A DNA stretch of 64,000 nucleotides from Bryobacteraceae bacterium (GTDB lineage: Bacteria > Acidobacteriota > Terriglobia > Bryobacterales > Bryobacteraceae). Shown here piece after piece: positions 46,969 through 56,539 of the stretch. Both the position numbers and the translations under genes were made by a program. Within the stretch, counting starts at the first letter, position 1. The number at the start of each line of letters is the position of its first letter. The notes under the pieces were generated by a model. The model had not been told where the DNA came from, searched no databases, and saw nothing but the letters and a program-made list of their open reading frames with translations. Location of the stretch: assembly GCA_041394945.1 (NCBI GenBank), contig JAWKHH010000002.1, forward strand, positions 318,501 to 382,500, written 5' to 3'.

Positions 46969-48075
46969 CTGCGTATTTTGCAAGGCGCGGCGGCCGTGGC
47001 GGCACTGATCGATCGGCTCCGGAATGATGGGTACGATGTCCAGGGGCCAACCGTTCGCGACGGTGCAATCGCGTACGAACACATCGAATCGGCGCATGAA
47101 TTACCGGCAGGCTGGTCCGATACCCAGGAGCCAGGCTCCTACCGGTTAGTGAAACGCGATGACGGAGCGCTGTTCCAGTATGGGCCGGCCGCGCAGTCCT
47201 GGAAGCGCCTGCTCAGCCCGCCAGTCGAAACTATTCTTCGCGTCGAACGCACGGCCAATGGCATCCGCTTTGTTGACGAGCCCCGCGCGGTTCCACGCTA
47301 TGCGTTCGTCGGCGTGCGCTCCTGCGATCTGCACGCCATGCGATCGCTCGAAACCGCGCTTGCCGCCGATCCGGCCGTCAAACAGCGGCGGGAAGCAGCG
47401 TTCATCGTCGTAGTGAATTGCGGCCGTTCCGTCTCCACCTGCTTCTGCGCCTCGATGGGCACGGGTCCCCGCGCGAGCGGCGGCTTCGACCTTGCGCTGA
47501 CCGAGTTGCTTGAAGGCGGCCAACGGTACCTCGCCGAGTCCGGTAGCACCCGTGGCGCGGCCCTGCTCGAGAGCCTTGACTCACAGCGGGCCCGCGAAGG
47601 AGACATCGCGCAAGCGGCCCGCGCCGTCGACGAAGCGGCTTCCCAGCAGCAGTCCCGCACACTCGCCACCGAAGGTCTGCGCGACGTGCTGTATGCCGCC
47701 GAAGCAAGCCCCCAATGGGAGCGAGTGGCCGCGCGCTGCACGGCCTGCGGCGCCTGTACGATGGTCTGCCCGACGTGTTTCTGCACGAACATCGCGGACT
47801 CGAGCGACGTCACCGGCCTCACGGCCTCCCGAGTCAAACTCTGGGATTCCTGCTTCAACCTCGAGTTCTCCTACATCCATGGCGGCAGCGTCCGCCGTTC
47901 CGGTGCGGCGCGGTACCGCCAGTGGATCACACACAAACTCGCGTATTGGACCGAACAGTTCGATACGCATGGCTGCGTTGGGTGCGGGCGATGCATTACC
48001 TGGTGCCCGGTCGGCATCGACATCGTCGCAGAGGCCCGCGCCGCCGCACAGGGAGGCAGTCATGAAAGTTCATGA
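46969..48075 (+). CDS. hydB: group 3b hydrogenase/sulfhydrogenase beta subunit (4Fe-4S)
   Basis: About 368 residues of the 4Fe-4S electron-transfer subunit of heterotetrameric NADP-linked [NiFe] hydrogenase. Its motif VGVRSCDLHAM with CFCASMGTGP resembles anaerobic sulfite reductase A. Two ferredoxin motifs follow: CTACGACTMVCPTCFC and CVGCGRCITWCP. A CTG start at 46969 is proposed. AGGAGG lies 5 bases upstream, and it gives an N-terminus (residue 1, then RILQGAAAVAALIDRL) that matches the family's usual MRxL... opening. TTG at 46978 is the conventional alternative but is 14 bases from the ribosome site. First gene of the hydrogenase operon. Confidence 0.88.
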   Translation: MRILQGAAAVAALIDRLRNDGYDVQGPTVRDGAIAYEHIESAHELPAGWSDTQEPGSYRLVKRDDGALFQYGPAAQSWKRLLSPPVETILRVERTANGIRFVDEPRAVPRYAFVGVRSCDLHAMRSLETALAADPAVKQRREAAFIVVVNCGRSVSTCFCASMGTGPRASGGFDLALTELLEGGQRYLAESGSTRGAALLESLDSQRAREGDIAQAARAVDEAASQQQSRTLATEGLRDVLYAAEASPQWERVAARCTACGACTMVCPTCFCTNIADSSDVTGLTASRVKLWDSCFNLEFSYIHGGSVRRSGAARYRQWITHKLAYWTEQFDTHGCVGCGRCITWCPVGIDIVAEARAAAQGGSHESS

Positions 48076-48553
48076 TCTCAGCGGACCGCTCTCAGACCAT
48101 CCCTTTCTCGCCGGCTTGAAGGCGGAACACCTGACGTTGATCGCCGGCTGCTCCAGCAACCGGGTCTACGGCCCGGGCGAATACCTCGCCCGCGAAGGCG
48201 CGGAAGCCGAGGAGTTCTACGTGATTCGCGACGGTCAGGTGGCGCTCGAAACGTTTGCCCCGCAAACCGGCGCCCGCCGAGTTCTCACTCTCCATCCCGG
48301 CGACGTAGCCGGCTTGTCCTGGCTGGTTGAGCCGTATCTCTGGAAACTCGACATGCGGGCCGTAACGCCGGTTCGCGTCATCGCCATCGACGGCAAGTGC
48401 CTCCGTGGGAAATGCGAGCAGGACCCTGAACTCGGCTACCGGCTGTTCCAGCGCGTCGCCCGGCTGATGGAGGACCGCCTGCACGCGACACGGCTGCAAC
48501 TGCTCGACCTCTACGGAAAGGAGGGCGCCGCTGAACTGGCGGCCGGACGATGA
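48062..48553 (+). CDS. cyclic-nucleotide-binding domain protein without HTH
   Basis: 163-residue protein consisting of one Crp-type cNMP-binding beta-roll (about 15-125: YLAREGAEAEEFYVIRDGQVAL then LHPGDVAGLSWLV) and a C-terminal helix (about 130-160) that ends before any DNA-binding helix-turn-helix. The phosphate-binding cassette lacks the usual GE...RxA arrangement in full, so nucleotide binding is uncertain. GGGAGG precedes the ATG. It overlaps hydB by 14 bases and hydG by 4, so it is made with the hydrogenase. Possible roles: allosteric or redox subunit, or an assembly factor; not a transcription factor by itself. Two Cys (CLRGKCEQD) are notable. Confidence 0.8.
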   Translation: MKVHDLSGPLSDHPFLAGLKAEHLTLIAGCSSNRVYGPGEYLAREGAEAEEFYVIRDGQVALETFAPQTGARRVLTLHPGDVAGLSWLVEPYLWKLDMRAVTPVRVIAIDGKCLRGKCEQDPELGYRLFQRVARLMEDRLHATRLQLLDLYGKEGAAELAAGR

Positions 48554-49380
48554 CGGGTGCGAATGCAATGATCCCGCGGGCCGCCTCGGTCGACCGCATC
48601 CGCCGCGAAACCGGCGATACCTTCACGCTCCATGTCGCTGGAGCGGACGGCGCTGAACTGCCCGGCTTCGCACCCGGCCAGTTCAGCATGCTCTACGCTT
48701 TCGGCGTGGGAGAGGCGCCGATCTCCATCAGCGGCGATCCCGGGGACACTCGCGGTCTCGTTTACACGATCCGCTCCGTTGGGTTGTTGACCGCGAAGCT
48801 CGTTTCGCTCAAGCGGGGCCAGGCGATCGGAGTTCGTGGCCCCTTCGGCCGGGGCTGGCCCGTCGAGCAGGCAGTGGGCCGCGATATCCTGCTGGTGGCC
48901 GGTGGCATCGGCCTCGCTCCGCTGCGTCCGGTGATCTATCATGTGCTGGCCCACCGCGCCGACTACGGCCAGGCCATTCTGCTCTACGGCGCACGCACGC
49001 CGAACGACATTCTCTACGCCAAGGAAGTGGCCTCGTGGCAGCGCCGCGGGTTCCAGGCGCTCGTCACCGTCGATCAGGCCGACCTCGATTGGACGGGTTC
49101 GGTGGGCGTCGTCACCCGCCTGCTTGCGCGCGTCCGCCTCGATCCCGCCAACACTGTCGCCATGAGCTGCGGACCGGAAGTGATGATGCGCGCCGTTGCC
49201 CGTGAGCTCGGCGGCGCCGGCATGGGTCATGATCACATCTACCTTTCGATGGAGCGCAACATGAAGTGCGCCGTCGGCAACTGCGGCCACTGCCAGTTCG
49301 GGCCGGACTTCCTTTGCAAGGACGGTCCGGTTCTCCCTTATGCGCATCTGCGCCGAAGGATGAGCCTGCGCGAGATATGA
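48550..49380 (+). CDS. hydG: group 3b hydrogenase gamma subunit (FAD/NAD(P)H, 2Fe-2S)
   Basis: 276-residue flavin subunit of the ferredoxin-NADP-reductase type. FAD-binding region PGQFSMLYAFGVGEAPISIS, NAD(P) site VAGGIGLAPLRPVIYHVL (about 116-133), and a C-terminal [2Fe-2S] motif CAVGNCGHCQFGPDFLCKDG. It connects NAD(P)H with the Fe-S chain of the hydrogenase. ATG overlaps the preceding stop by 4 bases; ATG at 48568 is possible. Its end overlaps the small-subunit start by 4 bases. Confidence 0.92.
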   Translation: MTGANAMIPRAASVDRIRRETGDTFTLHVAGADGAELPGFAPGQFSMLYAFGVGEAPISISGDPGDTRGLVYTIRSVGLLTAKLVSLKRGQAIGVRGPFGRGWPVEQAVGRDILLVAGGIGLAPLRPVIYHVLAHRADYGQAILLYGARTPNDILYAKEVASWQRRGFQALVTVDQADLDWTGSVGVVTRLLARVRLDPANTVAMSCGPEVMMRAVARELGGAGMGHDHIYLSMERNMKCAVGNCGHCQFGPDFLCKDGPVLPYAHLRRRMSLREI

Positions 49381-50156
49381 GCAAGAAGCCCAAAATCGGT
49401 GTCTTCAAATTTGCTTCCTGCGACGGCTGCCAGCTCAGCCTGCTCGATTGCGAAGACGAACTCCTGGCAATCGCCGGCGCCATCGAGATCGCCTATTTCC
49501 CGGAAGCGACCCGGCGCGAAATCCGCGGCCCCTACGACGTCAGCCTCGTCGAAGGAAGCATCACCACCCACCATGACGCCGCGCGCATCCACGAGGTGCG
49601 GCGCGATTCCGGCAAGCTGATCGTAATCGGCGCGTGCGCCACCGCCGGCGGCATCCAGGCGCTCCGCAACTGGCAGCACGTCGACGAGATGATCCGCGTC
49701 GTCTACGCGACGCCCGGCTACATCTCCACCCTCGGCTCGTCCACCCCCATCTCGGACCATGTGCCCGTGGACTTCGAACTGCGCGGCTGTCCGGTGAACA
49801 AGGCCCAGTTGGTGGAGCTGATCGCCGCGATGCTCGCCGGACGCAGGCCCGCCATTCCGGCCCACAGCGTCTGCATCGAATGCAAGCGCCGCGGCAACAC
49901 TTGCGTGACCGTGGCCCGAGGCGTGCCTTGCCTGGGTCCAGTGACGCACGCAGGCTGCGGCGCGCTGTGCCCGGCCTACGCGCGCGGTTGCTACGGCTGC
50001 TTCGGCCCGATGGAGACTCCGAACACGGACGCTCTGAGCGAACACTTCCGCATCCTCGGCCAGGACGACCAGGCGATCATGCGCGCCTACCGCGGCTTCA
50101 ATGCCTGGGCCTGGGCTTTCCGCGACGCGGGCCACAAGGCGGCCGAACATGACTGA
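49377..50156 (+). CDS. hydD: group 3b [NiFe] hydrogenase small subunit
   Basis: 259-residue small subunit without signal peptide, so the enzyme is cytoplasmic. Proximal [4Fe-4S] ligands start at CDGCQLSLLDCED (Cys15, Cys18) with ACATAGG and RGCPVNK. The C-terminal part contains CIECKRRGNTCV, CLGPVTHAGCGALCP and RGCYGCFGP, which supply the medial and distal clusters. It passes electrons from the NiFe site towards the beta/gamma subunits. 4-base overlap with hydG and 8-base overlap with hydA. Confidence 0.93.
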   Translation: MSKKPKIGVFKFASCDGCQLSLLDCEDELLAIAGAIEIAYFPEATRREIRGPYDVSLVEGSITTHHDAARIHEVRRDSGKLIVIGACATAGGIQALRNWQHVDEMIRVVYATPGYISTLGSSTPISDHVPVDFELRGCPVNKAQLVELIAAMLAGRRPAIPAHSVCIECKRRGNTCVTVARGVPCLGPVTHAGCGALCPAYARGCYGCFGPMETPNTDALSEHFRILGQDDQAIMRAYRGFNAWAWAFRDAGHKAAEHD

Positions 50157-51456
50157 TCGTCCCCGCGGAAAGATCCGAACTATCAAGGCGGACTACCTCG
50201 CCCGCGTCGAAGGCGAAGGCGCGCTTTACATCAAGCTCAGCGGCAGCGAGGTGCGGGACGTGAAGCTCCGCATCTTCGAACCGCCGCGGCTGTTTGAGGC
50301 TTTCCTCCGAGGGCGCTCCTGGGACGAAGTGGTCGACATCGTTGCGCGGATCTGCGGCATCTGTCCCATCGCCTACCAGATGAGCGCCGCGCATGCCATC
50401 GAGCAGGCCTTCGGCGTGGAGGTCGATCCCCGCGTTCGGACCCTGCGCCGGCTGTTCTACTGCGGCGAGTGGATCGAAAGCCACGGCCTGCACGTGTTCA
50501 TGCTCCACGCGCCGGATTTCCTCGGTTATCCCGACGGCATCGCCATGGCCAAGGACCATCCAGGGAAGGTCCGCGCCGGGCTCGAACTCAAGAAGTACGG
50601 CAACGAGATCGTATCGCTCCTCGGTGGCCGCGAGATCCACCCGGTTTCGGTGTGCGTGGGCGGGTTCCACCGCGTGCCGCACAAGCGCGAACTGCGCCCG
50701 CTGCGGGAGAAGCTCCTCCGTGGGCGCGACCTCGCCGCCGAAGCGGCGCGATGGGTCCGCGGCTTCGAGTTCCCAGATTTCGAACAGAACTACGAGTTCG
50801 TCGCCGTTAGTCACCCGGACGAGTATCCGTTCAACGAAGGCCGGCTCGTCTCCAATCGCGGACTCGATATCGACATATCGCAGTTCGACGAACACTTCGA
50901 AGAGCGCCACGTTCCGCACTCGAACGCACTGCAGTGCCGGCGCAGGAGCGGTGGGTCTTACATGACCGGTCCGCTCGCGCGCTGGAATCTCTGCTACTCC
51001 CGCCTGCCGGAGAGCGTTCGGGAGCTTGCCCGGGAGTGCGGCGTTGAGCCTCCCGTGCTCAATCCGTTTCGAAGCATCCTAGTCCGCTGCCTCGAACTGG
51101 TCTATGCGTTCGAGGAGGCCGTCCGCATCATTGATTCCTACGAACAGCCGGAGCCGCCGAGCGCGAAGGTTCAGCCGCGCGCCGGAATTGGCCACGGATG
51201 CACCGAGGCGCCGCGCGGCTCGCTCTATCATCAATATGAGACCGACGACGCCGGACGAATCGTCTCGGCCCGGATCGTCCCTCCAACATCGCAGAATCAG
51301 GGCCGCATCGAAGACGATCTGCGCAGCTTCGCTGGACGCATCGCCAGCCGCTCCGACGCCGAAATGACTTGGCTCTGCGAACAGGCCGTCCGCAACTACG
51401 ACCCATGCATCTCATGCGCCACCCACTTTCTGAAACTGACCGTCGACCGCACCTAG
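50149..51456 (+). CDS. hydA: group 3b [NiFe] hydrogenase large (catalytic) subunit
   Basis: 435-residue catalytic subunit. The nickel-iron ligands are RICGICP (Cys69, Cys72) and DPCISCATH (Cys420, Cys423, His426). Nine residues (FLKLTVDRT) follow the His and would be removed by the maturation protease. Without a signal peptide and with the hydB-hydG partners it belongs with cytoplasmic, NADP-coupled group 3b enzymes. Known members reversibly couple H2 to NADP and may reduce sulfur or polysulfide. In soil Acidobacteriota they are thought to support survival by hydrogen metabolism. Confidence 0.95.
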   Translation: MTDRPRGKIRTIKADYLARVEGEGALYIKLSGSEVRDVKLRIFEPPRLFEAFLRGRSWDEVVDIVARICGICPIAYQMSAAHAIEQAFGVEVDPRVRTLRRLFYCGEWIESHGLHVFMLHAPDFLGYPDGIAMAKDHPGKVRAGLELKKYGNEIVSLLGGREIHPVSVCVGGFHRVPHKRELRPLREKLLRGRDLAAEAARWVRGFEFPDFEQNYEFVAVSHPDEYPFNEGRLVSNRGLDIDISQFDEHFEERHVPHSNALQCRRRSGGSYMTGPLARWNLCYSRLPESVRELARECGVEPPVLNPFRSILVRCLELVYAFEEAVRIIDSYEQPEPPSAKVQPRAGIGHGCTEAPRGSLYHQYETDDAGRIVSARIVPPTSQNQGRIEDDLRSFAGRIASRSDAEMTWLCEQAVRNYDPCISCATHFLKLTVDRT

Positions 51457-51911
51457 CACCGCTCGTCATCGGCTACGGCAACCGGATGCGTGGCGACGAC
51501 GCCGCCGGTCCATTGGCCATTGATGTGCTTCGTGAGTCAGGCGCGCGTGGGCTTCGCCTCGATGTCTTCGAAGGCGACGGCTCCGCGCTCATCGACCGAT
51601 GGGGAGCTACCGACACGGTGGTGATGATCGACGCCGTCGTCTCCGGACTGGCATCCGGCGAGGTGAGGGTCTTCACTCCCGGCGATCTTGGAGCAGGCAT
51701 ACGCTGCGTCTCGACGCATGGGCTCGGATTGATCGAGGCGGTGCGCCTGGCGAAGGCCATCGGACGGATGCCAGCCCAACTTTGGATCGTTGGTGTGGAG
51801 GCGGAACGCTTCGAACTCGGCTCGGAGCCATCGCCCGCGGTGCGGCGCGGCGCCCATGATGCGGCGCGAATCGCGATCGAGCGATGGGGAGGCGGCCCAT
51901 GCACGAGCTGA
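51414..51911 (+). CDS. hydrogenase maturation protease (M52)
   Basis: About 165 residues, HyaD/HycI-type endopeptidase that trims the C-terminus of the large subunit after Ni insertion. The GYGNRMRGDDAAGP motif holds the Ni-sensing Asp. A second Asp (MIDAV) and His in STHGLGL complete the site. The start is uncertain: ATG at 51414 or 51405, both inside the last 52 bases of hydA, which indicates coupling. It directly precedes hypA with a 13-base overlap. Confidence 0.88.
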   Translation: MRHPLSETDRRPHLAPLVIGYGNRMRGDDAAGPLAIDVLRESGARGLRLDVFEGDGSALIDRWGATDTVVMIDAVVSGLASGEVRVFTPGDLGAGIRCVSTHGLGLIEAVRLAKAIGRMPAQLWIVGVEAERFELGSEPSPAVRRGAHDAARIAIERWGGGPCTS

Positions 51912-52243
51912 CCATCGCCACTTCGATCCTCGAACATGTGGAATCGCTTGCCGCGCTCCAGCCCGGCGAATGCTACGCCGCCATCCATCTGCGCATCGGC
52001 GATGTCTCGGGCATCGAGCCCGAGGCGCTCCGTTTCGGTCTCGCACTCCTCGCGCGGGAGCGCGGCTGGCCGCCCCTCGAACTCCATTGCCACACCGTGC
52101 CCGTCAGCCGCCGCTGCCGTGAATGCGGGGCGCACTCGGAGGCCATCGCCGCTTCCTGTTCGCAGTGCGGCGGCTGCGCCCTGCAATTCGAGAGCGGCGC
52201 CGAGCTCGAGATCGTCTCCGTGGACGTGGAGCAGGCCGCATGA
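51899..52243 (+). CDS. hypA: hydrogenase nickel-insertion protein HypA
   Basis: 114-residue Ni metallochaperone. It starts MHELTIATSILE, where the N-terminal Met-His-Glu binds nickel. The structural zinc site is CRECG...CSQCGG. It delivers Ni to the hydrogenase large subunit with HypB. ATG is fixed by the MHE motif. Overlaps both neighbours. Confidence 0.95.
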   Translation: MHELTIATSILEHVESLAALQPGECYAAIHLRIGDVSGIEPEALRFGLALLARERGWPPLELHCHTVPVSRRCRECGAHSEAIAASCSQCGGCALQFESGAELEIVSVDVEQAA

Positions 52244-52893
52244 GGCGTACCATCGCCATCGGTTCGCCGGTGATGCTCGAGAACGATCGCATCGCCGCGG
52301 ACCTCCGCGCGCGCTTCGAGCGCCAGGGCACGTTCTGCGTGAATCTGATGAGCTCGCCAGGCTCAGGCAAGACACTGCTGCTCGAACGAACGCTCGAAGC
52401 TATGGGTCCGGCTCGCGCCGCCGTACTCACCGGCGATCTCGCCACGGACAACGATGCCCGGCGGCTCGCCCGCTACGGCGCGCCCGTACGCCAGATCGTC
52501 ACCGGAGGCGTCTGCCATCTCGATGCCCGCCGCGTATCCGCTGCTCTCGACGAACTGGGAGAACCGCCGCCCATCCTCTTTCTCGAAAACGTCGGCAACC
52601 TTGTCTGCCCCGCCAGTTGGGATCTCGGCGAGGCGCGGCGCGTGGTGCTCTTCAGCGTCACCGAAGGCGAGGACAAGCCGCTCAAATATCCCTCCACCTT
52701 CGTCAAAGCGGACCTCGTACTGCTTACGAAGATCGACCTGCTACCGCACGTGCCCTTCGACGCCGAAGCCGCCGCGGCGAACGTCGCCCGCCTGAATCCC
52801 GAGGCGCATCTCATCCGTCTCTCCGCGTGGACCGGTGAAGGCCTGCTTCGTTGGGTCGATTGGCTCAACGAAAAGCGAGGCCCCAGGCAGTGA
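52240..52893 (+). CDS. hypB: hydrogenase nickel-incorporation GTPase HypB
   Basis: 217-residue G3E GTPase. P-loop SSPGSGKTLLLERTL, GDLATDNDARRL, FLENVGNLVCPASWDLGE and the base-specificity TKIDLLPH are clear. It lacks both the N-terminal CxxCGC high-affinity Ni motif of E. coli HypB and a His-rich stretch, so it is a non-storage form. It starts in a 4-base overlap with hypA and ends in a GTGA overlap with hypF. Confidence 0.95.
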   Translation: MRRTIAIGSPVMLENDRIAADLRARFERQGTFCVNLMSSPGSGKTLLLERTLEAMGPARAAVLTGDLATDNDARRLARYGAPVRQIVTGGVCHLDARRVSAALDELGEPPPILFLENVGNLVCPASWDLGEARRVVLFSVTEGEDKPLKYPSTFVKADLVLLTKIDLLPHVPFDAEAAAANVARLNPEAHLIRLSAWTGEGLLRWVDWLNEKRGPRQ

Positions 52894-55148
52894 CTGTCGC
52901 CGCGCCAGGCGTCGAACGCCGCGCTCTCCGCATCGCCGGCGCCGTCCAGGGAGTCGGCTTCCGCCCGTTCGTTTTTCGGCTCGCGTGCGAACTCGGCCTG
53001 CACGGCTTCGTCCGCAATGAGGCCGGCGGCGTGTGCGTGGAAGCGGAAGGGCCCCCGCCGCTGCTCGACGAGCTAGAGCGCAGAATCGCCGCCGACGCGC
53101 CCCCGGTCGCGCACATCCACCGCGTCCACGCCGTCGCGATTCCTCCGCGCGATGACAACGCGCCGTTCGCGATCGCTCCCAGCGTGGGCGATCGCCGCGG
53201 CCCGAGCGCCCTCGTCCCAGACCAGGCCTCCTGCACCGAGTGCCGCGATGAGTCGCTCGCCGATTCGGGCCGCCGCGCCGGCTACGCTTTCACCGCTTGC
53301 GCCGCCTGCGGACCCCGCTACTCGATCTCCGCCGCGCCCGTCTTTGACCGTGCCGTCACCGCCATGGCGAGCTTTCCGCTCTGCCCGGACTGTCGCCGCG
53401 AGTACGACAACCCGGCGGACCGCCGCTTTCACGCCCAGACCATCGCCTGCCCCCGGTGCGGTCCTCATCTCCTCTGGCGCGACGCCGCCGGCCTTGAACA
53501 GACCACGAATGCGATCGCCTTGGCCGCGCAAGCCATACGCAACGGCGCCATCGTCGCGCTACAAGGCATCGGCGGTTTCCAGCTTCTGGCCGACGCCTGC
53601 GATGGCCGCGCAGTCGCCCGTCTCCGCGAGAGCAAGCGCCGCGAGGCAAAGCCGTTCGCGGTGATGTACCCGTCCCTCGCCGCCATCGCCGGGGACTGCG
53701 TTGTCTCGAACGAGGAAGCGGCGCTGCTCGCTGATTCCGCCGCGCCCATTGTGCTGCTTCGCCGGCGCGATGGTTGTTCGCTCGCTGCCGCCGTGTGCCG
53801 CACCTCGCCGTACGCTGGCGTGCTCCTCCCGTACTCTCCGCTCCACTGGCTGCTGCTGCGCGAGCTCGATCGCCCCATCGTCGCCACCAGCGCGAATCGT
53901 TCCGGAGAGCCGATCTGTGTCACCGCGGAGCGAACGCTCGATGCTTTCGGCGACGCCATCGGAGGAACGCTGCTGCATGATCGCGCCATCATCCGCCCAT
54001 GTGACGATTCGCTCGCCCGGGTCGTCTCCGGCCGCGTCACGTTGCTCCGTCGCGCACGCGGCTATGCGCCTCTGCCGGTGAGGCTGAGCCGCTCCTGCCG
54101 GCCGGTACTCGCGCTCGGCGGGCATCTCAAGACGGCCGTCGCCATCGCCGCGGGCAGGGAAGTGGTGCTGAGCCCGCACATCGGCGATCTCGACACTGTC
54201 CCCATGCGTGAGGCCTACCGCCGCGAAGTGGAGCGACTTCTCCATCTTTCCGGCTCAAGGCCGGAAGCTGTCGGTTGCGATCTCCATCCCGACTACTACT
54301 CCACGCGATTCGCGCCCGAGCTCGGCCTCCCCGTGGTTCGCGTGCAGCACCACGAAGCGCACGTGGCCGGGTGCGCCGCTGAGAACGGTCTCGACACTCC
54401 CTACCTAGGCGTGGCCTGGGACGGCTCCGGGTACGGGCGCGACGGAACCATCTGGGGCGGCGAGTTCTTCCTGGCCGACGGAAGCCGCTTCCAGCGATTC
54501 GCCCACTTCCGACCGTTTCGCCTGCCCGGCGGCGAGGCTGCAGCTCGTGATGGCCGCCGATGCGCGGCAAGCCTGCTCCACCAAGTCGGCGGCCTCGGTT
54601 TGGACGCCTGGCTCTCCGAGCGCGAGAGCATAGTCTTCGCCCGCCAGATCGAACGCGCCTTCAACGCGCCCTGGACCACCAGCGCCGGACGCCTGTTCGA
54701 TGCCGTCGCCGCGCTCTCCGGCATCGCCCGGCAAAGCGCGTTTGAAGGCGAGGCCGCGATGATGCTCGAAGGTTCCGCCGCCGGTCGCGCCGGCCATCCC
54801 TACCCCGCGCCGGTCGAAATGCGGGAGTTGCTCGAACTGGACTGGCGTCCGATGGTGGATGCCATCGTTCGCGACGTTCGCGAAGGCGCGCCCCCGAATC
54901 TCGTGGCGTCACGTTTCCACGCCACGCTCGCGCATTGGATCGCCGCCCTTGCCCGTCACGCCGGCATGCCCGACGTGGTCCTTTCCGGCGGCGTGTTTCA
55001 AAACGCGGATCTCACCGGCCGAGCCAAAGACGCGCTGCGCGGCGCCGGCTACCGCGTCTGGACGCACCGCGAGGTTCCGCCGAACGATGGGGGACTCGCT
55101 CTCGGTCAGGCCGTGCTCGCCGGCTGGCACGATGGCATGGGAGCCTGA
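52890..55148 (+). CDS. hypF: carbamoyltransferase HypF
   Basis: 752-residue HypF, which makes the cyanide ligand precursor from carbamoyl phosphate. Domains in order: acylphosphatase (about 10-95, GAVQGVGFRPFVFRLA), two zinc fingers (CTECRDESL...CAACGPRYS; CPDCRREY...CPRCGPHL), YrdC-like (about 205-385), and the Kae1-like carbamoyltransferase half with VQHHEAHVAGC and GVAWDGSGYGRDG. GTG start overlaps hypB by 4 bases. Length is normal. Confidence 0.95.
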   Translation: MTVAAPGVERRALRIAGAVQGVGFRPFVFRLACELGLHGFVRNEAGGVCVEAEGPPPLLDELERRIAADAPPVAHIHRVHAVAIPPRDDNAPFAIAPSVGDRRGPSALVPDQASCTECRDESLADSGRRAGYAFTACAACGPRYSISAAPVFDRAVTAMASFPLCPDCRREYDNPADRRFHAQTIACPRCGPHLLWRDAAGLEQTTNAIALAAQAIRNGAIVALQGIGGFQLLADACDGRAVARLRESKRREAKPFAVMYPSLAAIAGDCVVSNEEAALLADSAAPIVLLRRRDGCSLAAAVCRTSPYAGVLLPYSPLHWLLLRELDRPIVATSANRSGEPICVTAERTLDAFGDAIGGTLLHDRAIIRPCDDSLARVVSGRVTLLRRARGYAPLPVRLSRSCRPVLALGGHLKTAVAIAAGREVVLSPHIGDLDTVPMREAYRREVERLLHLSGSRPEAVGCDLHPDYYSTRFAPELGLPVVRVQHHEAHVAGCAAENGLDTPYLGVAWDGSGYGRDGTIWGGEFFLADGSRFQRFAHFRPFRLPGGEAAARDGRRCAASLLHQVGGLGLDAWLSERESIVFARQIERAFNAPWTTSAGRLFDAVAALSGIARQSAFEGEAAMMLEGSAAGRAGHPYPAPVEMRELLELDWRPMVDAIVRDVREGAPPNLVASRFHATLAHWIAALARHAGMPDVVLSGGVFQNADLTGRAKDALRGAGYRVWTHREVPPNDGGLALGQAVLAGWHDGMGA

Positions 55149-55154
55149 ACGAAT

Positions 55155-55417
55155 ATGTGCCTCGCGATTCCCGGCGAAGTTCTTTCCCTGGAGACAGGCT
55201 CCACTGGTTTGCCGGAAGCGCTCGTCGGCTTCGGCGGCGTGCGCAAGCGCGTCTGCCTCGCCTACACGCCGGAGGCCGCGGTGGGCGACTACGTCCTCGT
55301 CCACGTCGGATTCGCCATCGCCCGGCTCGATCCCGGCGAGGCCTCCCGCGTCTTTCGCGAACTGGAAGCGATGGGCGCGGTGGAAGAGGTCGAAGACGAG
55401 ACCGGGGTAGACAGCCC

Positions 55418-55421
<4 letters not shown>
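55155..55421 (+). CDS. hypC: hydrogenase assembly chaperone HypC
   Basis: 88-residue HypC. N-terminal MCLAIPGEV with the essential Cys2, and the VGDYVLVHVGFAIARLD family block. With HypD it carries the Fe(CN)2CO unit to the large subunit. The C-terminal tail is acidic. Stop overlaps hypD start as ATGA. Confidence 0.95.

Positions 55422-56535
<1,114 letters not shown>

Positions 56536-56539
<4 letters not shown>

Noticed and set aside
44191..47097. 968-codon minus-strand frame across the copper receptor
   Set aside because: It crosses the regB start, the intergenic gap and the hydB start, and has no domain; the receptor on the plus strand is unambiguous.
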